Shown here: one piece after another, positions 57,389-64,000 of the stretch
Layout of the letters: each line of letters starts with the position of its first letter
Numbering within the stretch: the stretch's first letter is position 1
Assembly: GCA_009838625.1 (NCBI GenBank)
Contig: VXRG01000061.1
Span: 1-64,000 of the forward strand
Origin: Caldilineaceae bacterium SB0664_bin_27
GTDB lineage: Bacteria > Chloroflexota > Anaerolineae > Caldilineales > Caldilineaceae
Length of the DNA stretch: 64,000 bases
Direction: 5' to 3'
Made by a program: the position numbers and the translations under genes
The notes under the pieces: generated by a model
The model's input: the letters and a program-made list of their open reading frames with translations, nothing else
Told to the model about the DNA's origin: nothing
Database searches by the model: none

Positions 57389-58291
57389 TTATCCTTTCAA
57401 GCCGGTGAAAGTGACCCCTTCGACGAAATGCTTCTGGGCAAAGAAGAAAACGATCAGAATCGGGATAAGCGTGGCCACTGAGGCAGCCATCATCAGGTGC
57501 AAATCACCGGTGCCCTCCTGGAAATCCAGAAACATGCGCAGCCCTAGAGAGAGAGTGAGGCGACTGTCCTGGCGCAGGTAAATCAGAGGTCCTAGGAAGT
57601 CGTTCCAACTGTCAATGAAAGTGAAGGCTGTTACGGCAGCCAGGGCCGGCTTTGACAGCGGCATGACGATCCGCCAGTAGATGTTCAGTGAGTTGCAGCC
57701 GTCAATGCGAGCCGCATCATCCAACTCTTTGGGTAGGGTCAGGAAGAACTGGCGCAGCAGGAAAATGTAAAAGGCTGTGCCAAAGAAAGCGGGCACCGTG
57801 AGCGGCAGAAAAGTGTTGATCCAGCCCAAATGGTTGAAGATGAGAAAGGTGGGAATGAGGCGCACATGGTAAGGCAGCATCATGCTGCTGAGAAGAATCA
57901 CAAACAGGAAATTGCGGCCGCGGAACCGCGTGTAGGCGAAGCCGTAGGCCGCCAGTGAACAGGACAGCAGCGTGCCAAAAATATTGACAACGGTAATGAA
58001 GGCCGTGTTGAAAAACCAGCGGGTGAACGGTAGGGAGGTCCAGGCAACGTAATAGTTGTCCCAGCGGATCACCTCCGGCAACAAGGGTTGTGGAATCCGC
58101 TGAATCTCTGGCAACGTTTTTAAGGAGGTTGAAACCATCCAGACGAAGGGGATCAGGAAAACGATGCCGCCGGCCACAATTAACAGATACAGGAATGCAT
58201 TGAATAATAGCGCGCGCACCTGAGGCCAGCGCCACCCTGGCGACGAGAGAAGCGAACCTGAACTTCGGACTGCCCCCTGCTCTACTTCCAT
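57389..58291 (-). CDS. Carbohydrate ABC transporter permease (MalG-type)
   Basis: A 300-residue permease with six helices. A canonical EAA loop is seen (ELDDAARIDGCNSLNIYWRIVMPL), and the end HFVEGVTFTGLKG is the MalG-type C-terminus. It is part of the second importer with the MalF-type gene and binding protein upstream. The same C-terminal motif is found as a relic at 63839-63910, which suggests another permease copy was lost there. The gene is followed within nine bases by the racemase-type gene. Confidence 0.93.
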   Translation of the reverse strand: MEVEQGAVRSSGSLLSSPGWRWPQVRALLFNAFLYLLIVAGGIVFLIPFVWMVSTSLKTLPEIQRIPQPLLPEVIRWDNYYVAWTSLPFTRWFFNTAFITVVNIFGTLLSCSLAAYGFAYTRFRGRNFLFVILLSSMMLPYHVRLIPTFLIFNHLGWINTFLPLTVPAFFGTAFYIFLLRQFFLTLPKELDDAARIDGCNSLNIYWRIVMPLSKPALAAVTAFTFIDSWNDFLGPLIYLRQDSRLTLSLGLRMFLDFQEGTGDLHLMMAASVATLIPILIVFFFAQKHFVEGVTFTGLKG

Positions 58292-58397
58292 ACTCCCTCT
58301 CTGTGAACGTGCGCGCCCCCTTGGGTATCTGCCTTGTGGTCTGTATCCCGACAGTATCGGGAGGAAAGCGCGGTTTTCACTGGCAGGTTTTGCCGTT

Positions 58398-59339
58398 TCA
58401 GGTCAGCTCCTCGCCGGCGTAGAACACCCAGCGCCTCGAAAGTTTGAGTTGAATCAGTGTCAGCGCCAGAATGACAAGGAACAGAATCCAAGCCATCGCC
58501 GATGCGTATCCAATGCGCAGCCATTGGAAAGCACTGCGGTACAGATAAAGGATATAGAAGAGCGTCGCGTCTGCCGGCCCGCCTTCGGTCATTACGAATG
58601 CCGCTGTGAAAATCTGAAAGGAGCCTATGATGGTCATGATCATGGTGAAGAAGATCACCGGCGACATCATTGGAATCGTCACGTTGAGCAATTTGTCCCA
58701 CGCGGTCGCGCCATCAATCTCCGCCGCTTCGTAGAGCTCGCGCGGCACGCCCTGCAGGCCGGCCAGATAAAGCACCATCAGGCTGCCGAATCCCCATGTG
58801 CTCATGATGATAAATGCCGGCATCGCCCACTTGGTACTCCCGAGCCAGTTGGGACCATCGATGCCCACCAGACCAATCGCCTGATTTAGCAGACCGTAGT
58901 GATAATTGAAAATAAAGCGCCACAGGATGGCCGTGGCGACCCCCGCCGTCACCGACGGCAGGTAAAAAAGCGTGCGGAATACCCCGATTCCGGGCAGTTG
59001 GCGGTTGAGCAACAGGGCGATGAAAAGGGCCACCACGAGGATGAGGGGAACGTGGAACACGGTGAAATATACGGTGTTCACGAACGATTTTATATACTTG
59101 GGATCGTTCGTGAACATCGTGCGATAGTGCTCCAGGCCCACCCATGTGGGCGGTCGTACCAGGTTCCAGTCCGCGAAGCTGAGAAAGAACGACGCCAGGA
59201 AGGGCCCAAGCACAAAGGCTACGAAGCCGATCAGCCATGGGGCGATGAACAGGTAGCCCTCGATCCTCCGCCAGCGCCACCAGCCAAAAAGGCTCGCTTT
59301 TTCCGCGGGGCGCACGGCAGTCTGCGGTTGTGAAGTCAT
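58398..59339 (-). CDS. Sugar ABC transporter permease (MalF-type)
   Basis: A 313-residue permease: IEGYLFIAPWLIGFVAFVLGP opens the first helix, then DWNLVRPPTWVGLEHYRTMF, and the EAA loop is clear (ELYEAAEIDGATAWDKLLNVTIPM). It sits between the binding protein and the MalG-type permease, the usual order. A gap of about 106 bases separates it from each neighbour. The helices and loop spacing match the sugar permease family. Confidence 0.93.
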   Translation of the reverse strand: MTSQPQTAVRPAEKASLFGWWRWRRIEGYLFIAPWLIGFVAFVLGPFLASFFLSFADWNLVRPPTWVGLEHYRTMFTNDPKYIKSFVNTVYFTVFHVPLILVVALFIALLLNRQLPGIGVFRTLFYLPSVTAGVATAILWRFIFNYHYGLLNQAIGLVGIDGPNWLGSTKWAMPAFIIMSTWGFGSLMVLYLAGLQGVPRELYEAAEIDGATAWDKLLNVTIPMMSPVIFFTMIMTIIGSFQIFTAAFVMTEGGPADATLFYILYLYRSAFQWLRIGYASAMAWILFLVILALTLIQLKLSRRWVFYAGEELT

Positions 59340-59445
59340 GGTTGACTCTCAGTGGCAGATGTCAGAGGGGCGGAGGCGCAACCTGTTATCGCTCACCACA
59401 CAAACAGCCTGCTGCCCCTCCGCGCCTCTGTACGCCTGCTCAACT

Positions 59446-60873
59446 CTACTGGCGTGCCAGTATGCGATCTCCTTCTGCCACAGCCGACGTGATGGCGTCA
59501 GCCAGGGATGCCTCACCAATAAAGGCCTTGGTCAGCTCACCGCCGAAAACGGTCTGGAGCCACTCCGTCTTGCCGTTGAAGATGGGAAGATGCTGAACAC
59601 CCGGCTCGGCGAACATCTCGGGCACGACGCGGATATTTTCGGGCGGTTTGGTGGCGTAATCTTCTTCCACGGCCGGCGTGTAGATCGGTACCTGAATCTT
59701 GGTGCGGCCCGCCCAACGTTGCGAACTGGGGCCGCCCAGCGCGATAGCCAGGTCGGCGTCCAGGTCGGGATGCTCCGACCAGATCGGGCCGGCGAAATTC
59801 TGCATGAAGGTCCAGAGCGCTCGCTGGCCGGTCGCTGGCGACTTCGGGAAGTGCAGAATGTCATAGGTGAAGTCGGTTACGCTCCGGTTGAAGCCTCCGA
59901 CACCGCCGGTACCGCCGTATGTCATGGCGACCCTGCCGCCGTTAAAGAGGCTGCCGATGCCCAGGGCTTGCAGCGCCTCCATCTGCTCGGCCAGCGGCCA
60001 GACCTTGTGCGTGAAACGCAGGTCGTACAGGAACTCTATGGCCCCCGCTGCTTCGGGTGTATCCAGGGGCGTATGAAGCCTGTCTTCGGACACAATCTCG
60101 CCGCCGTTGGCAAAGATCCATTGGGCGAAGTGCTCGTCCCAGCGGGTGCTCTGCATGTAGCCCCATTGGTCGATCTCGCCGTCGCCGTCGGTGTCGCGCG
60201 TCAACTCCTTGGTCACGTCGACAAAGTCATCCCAGGTCCAGTCATCGGATGGCCGCTCGATGCCCGCCTCTTCGAACATGTCCACGTTGTAGTAGAGGAG
60301 CGGTGCACCGTTGATCCAGGGCATCGCGATCTGCTGGCCCTCGTGCCATACCATGCACTCGGCGCCCGTGGGAACATTGTAGTCATCCATATCCACTGGG
60401 GGGGTTTGCATCGGCAAGCGGTCGTCCAGCGGCAGAAAGACGCCCTGGGCGGCCATCTCACAGAACAGGTTGGCGTCCCAGAGCATCACCGGCAACGTCT
60501 TTGCCGCCACCTCGGTCTGCCAGCGCACGTCGATATCCGGCGCGACCTCTACCTCGACCGTGACGCCGGGGTGTGTCGCCTCGAAAATGTCCTTGACCCG
60601 TGTCGTAAACTCACGGCGTACGGGTGAACCGTAATGCGTTACCATTCGCAGGGTCACGTCTTCCATCATCGGCGCGGCAGCCCCATCTCCGGCCGGCGCC
60701 GCGACCGGAACAGCACAAGCGGCCAGTACCCCGGCTGTGCCGGCGAAAGCCGATGTGCGCAAGAACGTACGGCGTGTGATCTTCTTCGTCGAAACCATCT
60801 CTGTTCTCCCTTCCACTAGGTGGATGTCATCCGGTTGAGACCGAGGAACAACAGTGCCTTGAGCTTGTCGCAT
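59446..60873 (-). CDS. Extracellular solute-binding protein, Tat-type lipoprotein
   Basis: A sugar-type ABC binding protein of up to 475 residues. The signal has a twin-arginine RRTFLRTSAF motif and a lipobox AAC, so it is probably exported folded by Tat and then lipidated. Later segments (LWDANLFCEMAAQGVFLPLDD, INGAPLLYYNVDMFEEAGI, DDWTWDDFVDVTKELT, GRVAMTYGGTGG) fit the family. Two starts compete: ATG 60873 has a near-perfect AAAGGAGGT five bases upstream but adds 25 unconserved residues; ATG 60798, with GGGAG upstream, gives the usual MVSTKKITRRTFLR start. The first is recorded because of its stronger site. The next genes encode its two permeases. Confidence 0.9.
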   Translation of the reverse strand: MRQAQGTVVPRSQPDDIHLVEGRTEMVSTKKITRRTFLRTSAFAGTAGVLAACAVPVAAPAGDGAAAPMMEDVTLRMVTHYGSPVRREFTTRVKDIFEATHPGVTVEVEVAPDIDVRWQTEVAAKTLPVMLWDANLFCEMAAQGVFLPLDDRLPMQTPPVDMDDYNVPTGAECMVWHEGQQIAMPWINGAPLLYYNVDMFEEAGIERPSDDWTWDDFVDVTKELTRDTDGDGEIDQWGYMQSTRWDEHFAQWIFANGGEIVSEDRLHTPLDTPEAAGAIEFLYDLRFTHKVWPLAEQMEALQALGIGSLFNGGRVAMTYGGTGGVGGFNRSVTDFTYDILHFPKSPATGQRALWTFMQNFAGPIWSEHPDLDADLAIALGGPSSQRWAGRTKIQVPIYTPAVEEDYATKPPENIRVVPEMFAEPGVQHLPIFNGKTEWLQTVFGGELTKAFIGEASLADAITSAVAEGDRILARQ

Positions 60874-61181
60874 AGGCTACCTCCTTTGCCGGCACTGCCG
60901 GCGCTGCCCTGCTTCCCTCTTCCGCGATAGTTCGTGCCCTTGCCAGGCGCCGGGCTATATGCCTTCTATCCCGGCCGGCATTCAGGGCTGAGCGAGATCG
61001 GGGTGAGCACTCCGGAAACCAGGCGTTCGCTGGGCTGGCGACCCTGCCCCCAACGAGCGTCCAGCCCCCGGCTAAGAGCTGCTTTCGCAGACGTATCTCT
61101 CCCATCGTGTATTGCAATTGCATGTCCTGACACGGTTTCGACTTTCTCTGAACCGGCAGATTGAACAGACAGTGAGTAGGG
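60874..61181. other. Spacer upstream of binding-protein gene
   Basis: About 308 bases without a recognisable gene between the RuvC-like gene and the ABC operon on the minus strand. Apart from the strong AAAGGAGGT site next to 60873, I see no consensus promoter or terminator. A promoter for the transporter operon is expected here. Confidence 0.35.
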
Positions 61182-61817
61182 CTAATCTCCCAACTGGACC
61201 TGCGCGGCATAGGCTATGGCGAGAGCGCCGGCGCAGTTGTCGCTGATCCTGCGGCCGTCGTCCATGCTGAACTCGCGTGAGGTGAATTCCGACACCACCA
61301 GTTTTTCTATCAGCGCAGCCTCCACTGCGGCGCGGGAGGATTCGGGATCGCCGGTCACCGCCTGCTTCGCTTTTGCAGCCGGCACACCCAACACGGTCAG
61401 ACCCCGCTGAAAGCAGAGATTCTTGATCATCCCCTGGCTCTGTCCGTGTCGATAGGTAAATTCCAGACGGTCCTCCACTGCCTTTGTATCACTCCGGTCA
61501 ATGTCTGGGCTCCAATCGGCCACGCACCCGGGCGAGTAACTGTCCATCAGATGCACGAGGCCGAGATGCATGCCGTACAGTCGACGGGTCACCAGTTCGG
61601 TGCGCGTCATGGAGTCGATGTCGGCAGGCTCCAGATAGTCGTCGCTCAGAAACACGCCGCCGTCAACAAGCTGTCGGCCTTCGAGGACCGCCCAGGTGGT
61701 CCACACAAAGCCACACTCCAACCCCAAAATACGCAACGCCGGCCCGCTTGCCGCCGACGCGGCCGCGTTGACCCACGGGAAAACTGCTGACGGCGGTGAC
61801 TCTCTTTGGCTGCTCAC
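61182..61817 (-). CDS. RuvC/RNase H-like protein with degenerate active site
   Basis: A 211-residue protein starting at GTG 61817, five bases after AAGGAGG, which also keeps it clear of the preceding gene. It resembles the Holliday-junction resolvase RuvC: RILGLECGFVWTTWAVLEG matches the first RNase H strand (ILGIDPG in RuvC), GVPAAKAKQAVTGDPESSRAAV matches the RuvC KQAVVGNGRA segment, and DNCAGALAIAYAAQ matches its final DAADALA helix. But the first catalytic Asp is Glu (E34), and the last motif loses its Asp pair (NCAG in place of DAAD; only D193 is near). It sits inside a catabolic operon, an odd place for a resolvase. Function uncertain. Confidence 0.55.
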   Translation of the reverse strand: MSSQRESPPSAVFPWVNAAASAASGPALRILGLECGFVWTTWAVLEGRQLVDGGVFLSDDYLEPADIDSMTRTELVTRRLYGMHLGLVHLMDSYSPGCVADWSPDIDRSDTKAVEDRLEFTYRHGQSQGMIKNLCFQRGLTVLGVPAAKAKQAVTGDPESSRAAVEAALIEKLVVSEFTSREFSMDDGRRISDNCAGALAIAYAAQVQLGD

Positions 61818-61830
61818 CAGGACCTCCTTA

Positions 61831-62727
61831 TCAACCTTCGGCCACGATAGGATTCCGCAACACGCCAACTTCAGCCACTTCCAGCTCTATCACGTCGCCG
61901 GGGTGCAGCGCCTCCGGGTGGGCCGGCGTTCCCGTCGCAATGATGTCGCCCGGTTCCAACGTCATGTACTGGCTGAGGTACTCGATCAGGAAGGGAATCC
62001 GGAACAACATCGTGTTGGTGCTGGCTTCGGCCACGACCTCGCCATTGACTCGCATGATCATCTCCAGGTCGTGCGGATCGCTCACCGCTTCGGGCAGGAC
62101 TAGGTGCGGGCCGACAGGCGTGAAGGTATCAATGCTCTTGGTATATTCCCAGGGACGTTGGATATCCCATGCGGCATTCTGCAGATCGCGGGCCGTAACG
62201 TCGTTCAGCACGGTATAGCCGGCCACATATTGCATCGCTTCCTCTTCGGGTACATCGCTCGCACGGGCGCCGATCACCGCGGCCAACTCGATTTCCGGCT
62301 CCACCTGCTTCATGATTTTCTTGTAAATGATTGGCTCGTCAGATCCGATAACCGAAGTCGCGACTTTGAAGAAGAAGGGTGGCTCTTCAGGGTCCGGGTA
62401 GCCTGGGAAGGAATAGTTGCCGCCGAGAGCAATGATCTTTCCTGGCCGCCTGATGGGCGCCCGCAATGGATGATCAGCTGCCCCTTCGGGAACTGTCAGA
62501 GCTTGCCTCAGGTTGTGCCGGTCAATAAACTCCAACACCGGTTCAATGACCGCCAGATGGACCATATTCTTGTCCAACATCTCATGAATGCTGGTCACCG
62601 GCGCTGTCTGGATGTTCTTGTTGAACAGATCGTATGCCTGCATCGCGCGCGTGAGATCGAAGATGCCATCCTGCTCAACGATGCCCACATGATCTTCCTG
62701 GCCGAAAGCAAACAGAGCGAGCTTCAT
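61831..62727 (-). CDS. Fumarylacetoacetate hydrolase family protein
   Basis: A 298-residue FAH-fold enzyme. Seen are RPGKIIALGGNYSFPG, FFKVATSVIGSDEPI, the metal-ligand strand VEPEIELAAVIG (two Glu) and NDVTARDLQ (Asp), then DTFTPVGPHLV, typical for this family. These enzymes hydrolyse C-C bonds of beta-diketones, or hydrate or decarboxylate 2-oxo acids, with Mg or Mn. AGGAGGACACC precedes the ATG. Co-located with Gfo/Idh, transporter and oxygenase genes, it likely performs a late step in breakdown of a carboxylic acid. Confidence 0.92.
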   Translation of the reverse strand: MKLALFAFGQEDHVGIVEQDGIFDLTRAMQAYDLFNKNIQTAPVTSIHEMLDKNMVHLAVIEPVLEFIDRHNLRQALTVPEGAADHPLRAPIRRPGKIIALGGNYSFPGYPDPEEPPFFFKVATSVIGSDEPIIYKKIMKQVEPEIELAAVIGARASDVPEEEAMQYVAGYTVLNDVTARDLQNAAWDIQRPWEYTKSIDTFTPVGPHLVLPEAVSDPHDLEMIMRVNGEVVAEASTNTMLFRIPFLIEYLSQYMTLEPGDIIATGTPAHPEALHPGDVIELEVAEVGVLRNPIVAEG

Positions 62728-62756
62728 GTTAGGTGTCCTCCTGACGTGCAGCGCAA

Positions 62757-63842
62757 TCAGTGATTAGGTTCCTTACTTAGCTGAGACAGTGTGCCTTCTT
62801 CATTCATCAGTGCCAGCGGGTTTTCCCCTATTGTCAGCGGAAAGTTAATACAAGCCACGCCCTGTCGTTGGGACTCAAATACGGCCATGATCATCTCCAG
62901 GGCGGCCCGTCCTTCACGTCCATTGGATTCCGGCTCACGATCATCGATAACGGCGCTCAGGAAGTCCTGGAGAACAATCGCGATCGGGTCTTCCTCGACC
63001 GTCTCGACAGGCCGCCAGTCGTCAGGCGTGTGTCCGGCGGTCCACTGATAGAAGTGAAATCTGTCCACCCCGTCGGAGAGGTGCAGCCGGCCCTTCACAC
63101 CTTCGAGTTCGGCCATGAACGCAAAGGTACGGTCCGCGCGGTTGCCGCTTACTTCGAAGAATGCCTTGACACCGCTTTCCAGTCCGAAAAGTCCGGTGGC
63201 AGCATCTTCGATGTCTACGTCAGGGCGCCAGCGCTCGACATTGGCGAGGCACCAGAGAGGATCTCCGGCGTAGTAGCGGAACAGATCGAAGAGGTGAGTG
63301 CCCTGGGCCATCATCCATCCGCCGCCATTCAGCCGGTACTGTCCGGCATAGTTTTCAGGACTGCGCGGCGGCCCCACGCACTTCCCCGAAACTACGAGCA
63401 GATCACCGATTTCGCCGGCCTCCACCATTGCCTTCGCCTGGCGGAAGTTACGCTCGAAACGGTAGATGTGGTCGATCTGGAGGAGCGTCCCAGCCCGGTC
63501 ACAGGCATCAAGCATCCGATCAGCCTCGGCCAGATTCATGGCCATCGGCTTCTCACAGAAGATGCCCCGTACGCTGGCCTCAGCCGCAGCGATGGTCGGA
63601 GCACAGTGGGCGAAGGGCGGTGTGCAGACACTGACGATGTCCAACTTTTCCCGCTCCAGCATGACCTCGTAGTCGAGGTAGCGGTTCTCGATACCCCACT
63701 CATCGCCAAATGATTGGAGACGCTCCGGAACGATCTCCGCGGCGGCCGCGATCTCCACCCCCCCGAGTTGACGGTATGCCCGCATGTGCGCCCCGGCAAT
63801 GCCGCCACAACCGATCAAACCCGCTCGCAACGGTTTACTCAT
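62757..63842 (-). CDS. Gfo/Idh/MocA family oxidoreductase
   Basis: A 361-residue NAD(P)-dependent dehydrogenase: LRAGLIGCGGIAGAHMRAY is the nucleotide-binding loop, FCEKPMAMNLAEAD the catalytic EKP, and GGGWMMAQGTHLFDLFRYY the substrate-domain motif. AGGAG lies close upstream of its ATG, and its start overlaps the stop of a permease relic (ATGA arrangement), which shows it used to be the second gene of an operon. It is the first intact gene of the long minus-strand run to 51967. Substrate unknown. Confidence 0.9.
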   Translation of the reverse strand: MSKPLRAGLIGCGGIAGAHMRAYRQLGGVEIAAAAEIVPERLQSFGDEWGIENRYLDYEVMLEREKLDIVSVCTPPFAHCAPTIAAAEASVRGIFCEKPMAMNLAEADRMLDACDRAGTLLQIDHIYRFERNFRQAKAMVEAGEIGDLLVVSGKCVGPPRSPENYAGQYRLNGGGWMMAQGTHLFDLFRYYAGDPLWCLANVERWRPDVDIEDAATGLFGLESGVKAFFEVSGNRADRTFAFMAELEGVKGRLHLSDGVDRFHFYQWTAGHTPDDWRPVETVEEDPIAIVLQDFLSAVIDDREPESNGREGRAALEMIMAVFESQRQGVACINFPLTIGENPLALMNEEGTLSQLSKEPNH

Positions 63843-63910
63843 ATGCGCTCTCCTGATCCTCTCAGGTCGGTTAGCGTTACGCCCTGCACGAAGTGTCTCT
63901 GCTGGGAAAA
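63839..63910 (-). pseudogene. C-terminal relic of a sugar ABC permease
   Basis: The last 23 codons before the Gfo/Idh gene read FSQQRHFVQGVTLTDLRG and a short tail, the typical C-terminus of MalG-type permeases (compare HFVEGVTFTGLKG at 57389). Upstream, the frame quickly becomes random and reaches a stop, so the rest of the gene has been deleted. The neighbouring sequence on the right holds a copy of the ACTGACCA repeat. Confidence 0.6.
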
Positions 63911-63960
63911 GTTAGTGGGAAAAAGTAAGTTGTTAGAGTAGGGACCTCATCGCCGAGTTG

Positions 63961-63970
63961 TGGTCAGTGA
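63961..63970. repeat. Inverted ACTGACCA repeat copy
   Basis: TGGTCAGTGA is the reverse complement of TCACTGACCA, the core of the repeat seen at 3451, 10274, 41092 and 44133. It lies next to the deletion edge of the permease relic. Confidence 0.4.
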
Positions 63971-64000
63971 TAAATCGGTTACCTGAATCAGGCATTCAGA

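Noticed and set aside
59338-60627. 429-codon plus-strand open frame opposite the binding-protein gene
   Set aside because: Antisense to a clear Tat-type binding protein with operon context; no motifs in the translation.

Overview
The window looks like a high-GC bacterial chromosome segment, not a plasmid or phage. Housekeeping genes (gatB, secA, murJ, asnS, tsaD, a WecA/MraY-type transferase, a rarA-type ATPase) are mixed with a large catabolic repertoire: two sugar-type ABC import operons, several Gfo/Idh/MocA oxidoreductases, a GH29 fucosidase, an enolase-superfamily enzyme, a Rieske oxygenase and repeated phytanoyl-CoA dioxygenase (PhyH) genes. This mix, with a RarA-methyltransferase fusion and a LysM/lamin-tail protein, suggests a Chloroflexota-like heterotroph, perhaps related to the Caldilineae or to sponge/marine lineages. 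That placement is inferred from gene content only; no rRNA gene is present.

Layout. 1-4444: truncated lipoprotein, M28 peptidase, gatB and a PmoA-like protein. 4505-13672: DNA-repair/defence-like block with a 1715-residue exonuclease-RecQ-UvrD fusion, an O6-alkylguanine methyltransferase, NurA, and an overlapping AAA ATPase/Toprim-like pair. 13887-24872: M1 aminopeptidase lipoprotein, CrcB, GH29 plus a frameshifted partner, a methyltransferase, a Gfo/Idh-isomerase-enolase sugar cassette and an AI-2E family permease. 24910-30124 (minus): LysM/LTD protein, Arg-rich protein, asnS, WecA-like transferase, tsaD. 30512-35779: secA facing rarA-methyltransferase. 35864-37100: decay zone with an IS5-type transposase scrap, a broken PhyH gene and a permease relic. 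37315-38130: intact PhyH gene behind a strong promoter that overlaps a palindrome. 38411-38815: DnaA-box cluster beside an AT-rich tract, a credible replication origin. 38814-44539: envelope and small zinc-ribbon genes, murJ, a YugP-type protease. 44706-51889 (plus): ABC importer, a small unknown protein and three PhyH dioxygenases, two of them a recent tandem duplication. 51967-63910 (minus): a long catabolic run with Gfo/Idh, FAH hydrolase, RuvC-like protein, ABC importer, Asp/Glu racemase-type protein, second Gfo/Idh, metal-site-deficient M24 protein, Rieske oxygenase and dehydrogenase.

How the genes work together. The two ABC systems have permeases and binding proteins but no ATPase, so a shared ATPase elsewhere is likely. 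Each is linked to oxidative enzymes (non-haem iron dioxygenases or a Rieske oxygenase), which suggests uptake followed by oxidative breakdown of small organic substrates that the sequence does not identify. The less described candidates are the ATPase/Toprim-like pair, the triple-enzyme helicase fusion and the RuvC-like gene embedded in the catabolic run. No tRNA, rRNA, CRISPR array or intact mobile element was seen.
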